A DNA stretch of 33,216 nucleotides from Alphaproteobacteria bacterium (lineage in GTDB: Bacteria; Pseudomonadota; Alphaproteobacteria; Rhizobiales; Rhizobiaceae), in contig JAHJUC010000698.1 of NCBI GenBank assembly GCA_018829385.1, positions 1 to 33,216 of the forward strand, written 5' to 3'. Shown piece by piece: positions 33,141 to 33,216 of this stretch. The notes under the pieces were generated by a model, which was given only the letters and a program-made list of their open reading frames with translations, ran no database searches and was not told the origin of the DNA. The translations under genes and the position numbers were made by a program. Position 1 is the stretch's first letter. Every line of letters starts with the position of its first letter.

Positions 33141-33216
33141 ATAGAGGTGGTTTCGATCCTGGAAATGTCGCGGCGCCAGAAAGCATCCCCGTCGTGACCG
33201 TCACCTCTTCCTAGGA
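33141..33216 (+). repeat. Dispersed repeat, copy C, reaches window end
   Basis: Shares with copy A the blocks ATAGAGGTGG, GGAAATGTCGCGGCGCCAGA, GCA-CCCC, GTGACCG and CTAGGA in the same order. It is cut by the end of the window. The minus strand can be read as GDAFWRRDISRIE. Confidence 0.55.

Larger units (their letters stand above)
32869..33216. other. Gene-poor end of window
   Basis: No convincing gene is present. Visible structures are the inverted repeat at 32919-32942 and dispersed repeat copy C at 33141-33216. Small frames reach the window edge but have no recognisable product. Confidence 0.5.

Noticed and set aside
1-33216. CRISPR arrays, rRNA or complete tRNA genes
   Set aside because: No regularly spaced direct repeats, no rRNA-like stretch and no complete cloverleaf were seen. 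Only one T-arm-like fragment was found at 9691.

Overview
This is a high-GC, densely coding stretch that reads as an alphaproteobacterial chromosome. The protein families and their wording (DUF4424, DUF6880, the ArsR-rhodanese fusion, the sulfur-handling cassette) resemble Rhizobiales or Rhodobacterales, but no rRNA or core marker is present and the genus cannot be named. The window is a mosaic of three blocks separated by gene-poor, lower-GC gaps.

Block 1 (1-9681) handles sulfur, thiols or an oxyanion. It holds two minus-strand operons. The first (2772 to 1) is an ArsR regulator, a DUF318/ArsP-type permease, a mini-thioredoxin, a secreted metallo-beta-lactamase-fold protein with an unusual metal site, and an OsmC-like protein cut by the window edge. 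Its promoter carries a perfect FNR-type box and a perfect ArsR-type inverted repeat. The second (8926 to 3784) is seven tightly coupled genes: fatty acid hydroxylase, MFS transporter, DUF1499 protein, DsrE-like protein, cytoplasmic rhodanese, periplasmic rhodanese and cysteine desulfurase. It is transcribed divergently from an ArsR-rhodanese fusion regulator (9016-9681), with an inverted repeat between them as a likely operator.

Block 2 (about 9690-22072) looks like a defence island. It starts beside a tRNA T-arm-like sequence. It contains a small secreted proline-rich protein, a NYN-LOTUS putative RNase, a DUF6880 protein, a CPBP intramembrane protease, a membrane-anchored M23 peptidase, a truncated nuclease-like remnant, and a type I restriction-modification operon hsdM-hsdS-hsdR followed by a YgjP-type metallopeptidase. 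hsdM carries an in-frame TAA at 15958-15960, so the system is probably dead or produces a split methylase.

Block 3 (23047-31394) is an envelope locus. A minus-strand membrane protein lies divergent to a five-gene plus-strand operon whose products all start with signal peptides. The first is a 1619-residue protein with Ig-like modules and four cysteine-bracketed helical repeats. It is followed by a small secreted protein, an SH3-like protein, a DUF4424 protein and another small secreted protein. This is the best candidate in the window for an undescribed system. A lone gene at 31645-32868 may be a replication-initiator-like protein.

Three diverged copies of one ~65-80 bp sequence (3614-3695, 22830-22893, 33141-33216) lie in the gaps flanking these blocks and probably mark old mobile-element insertions.
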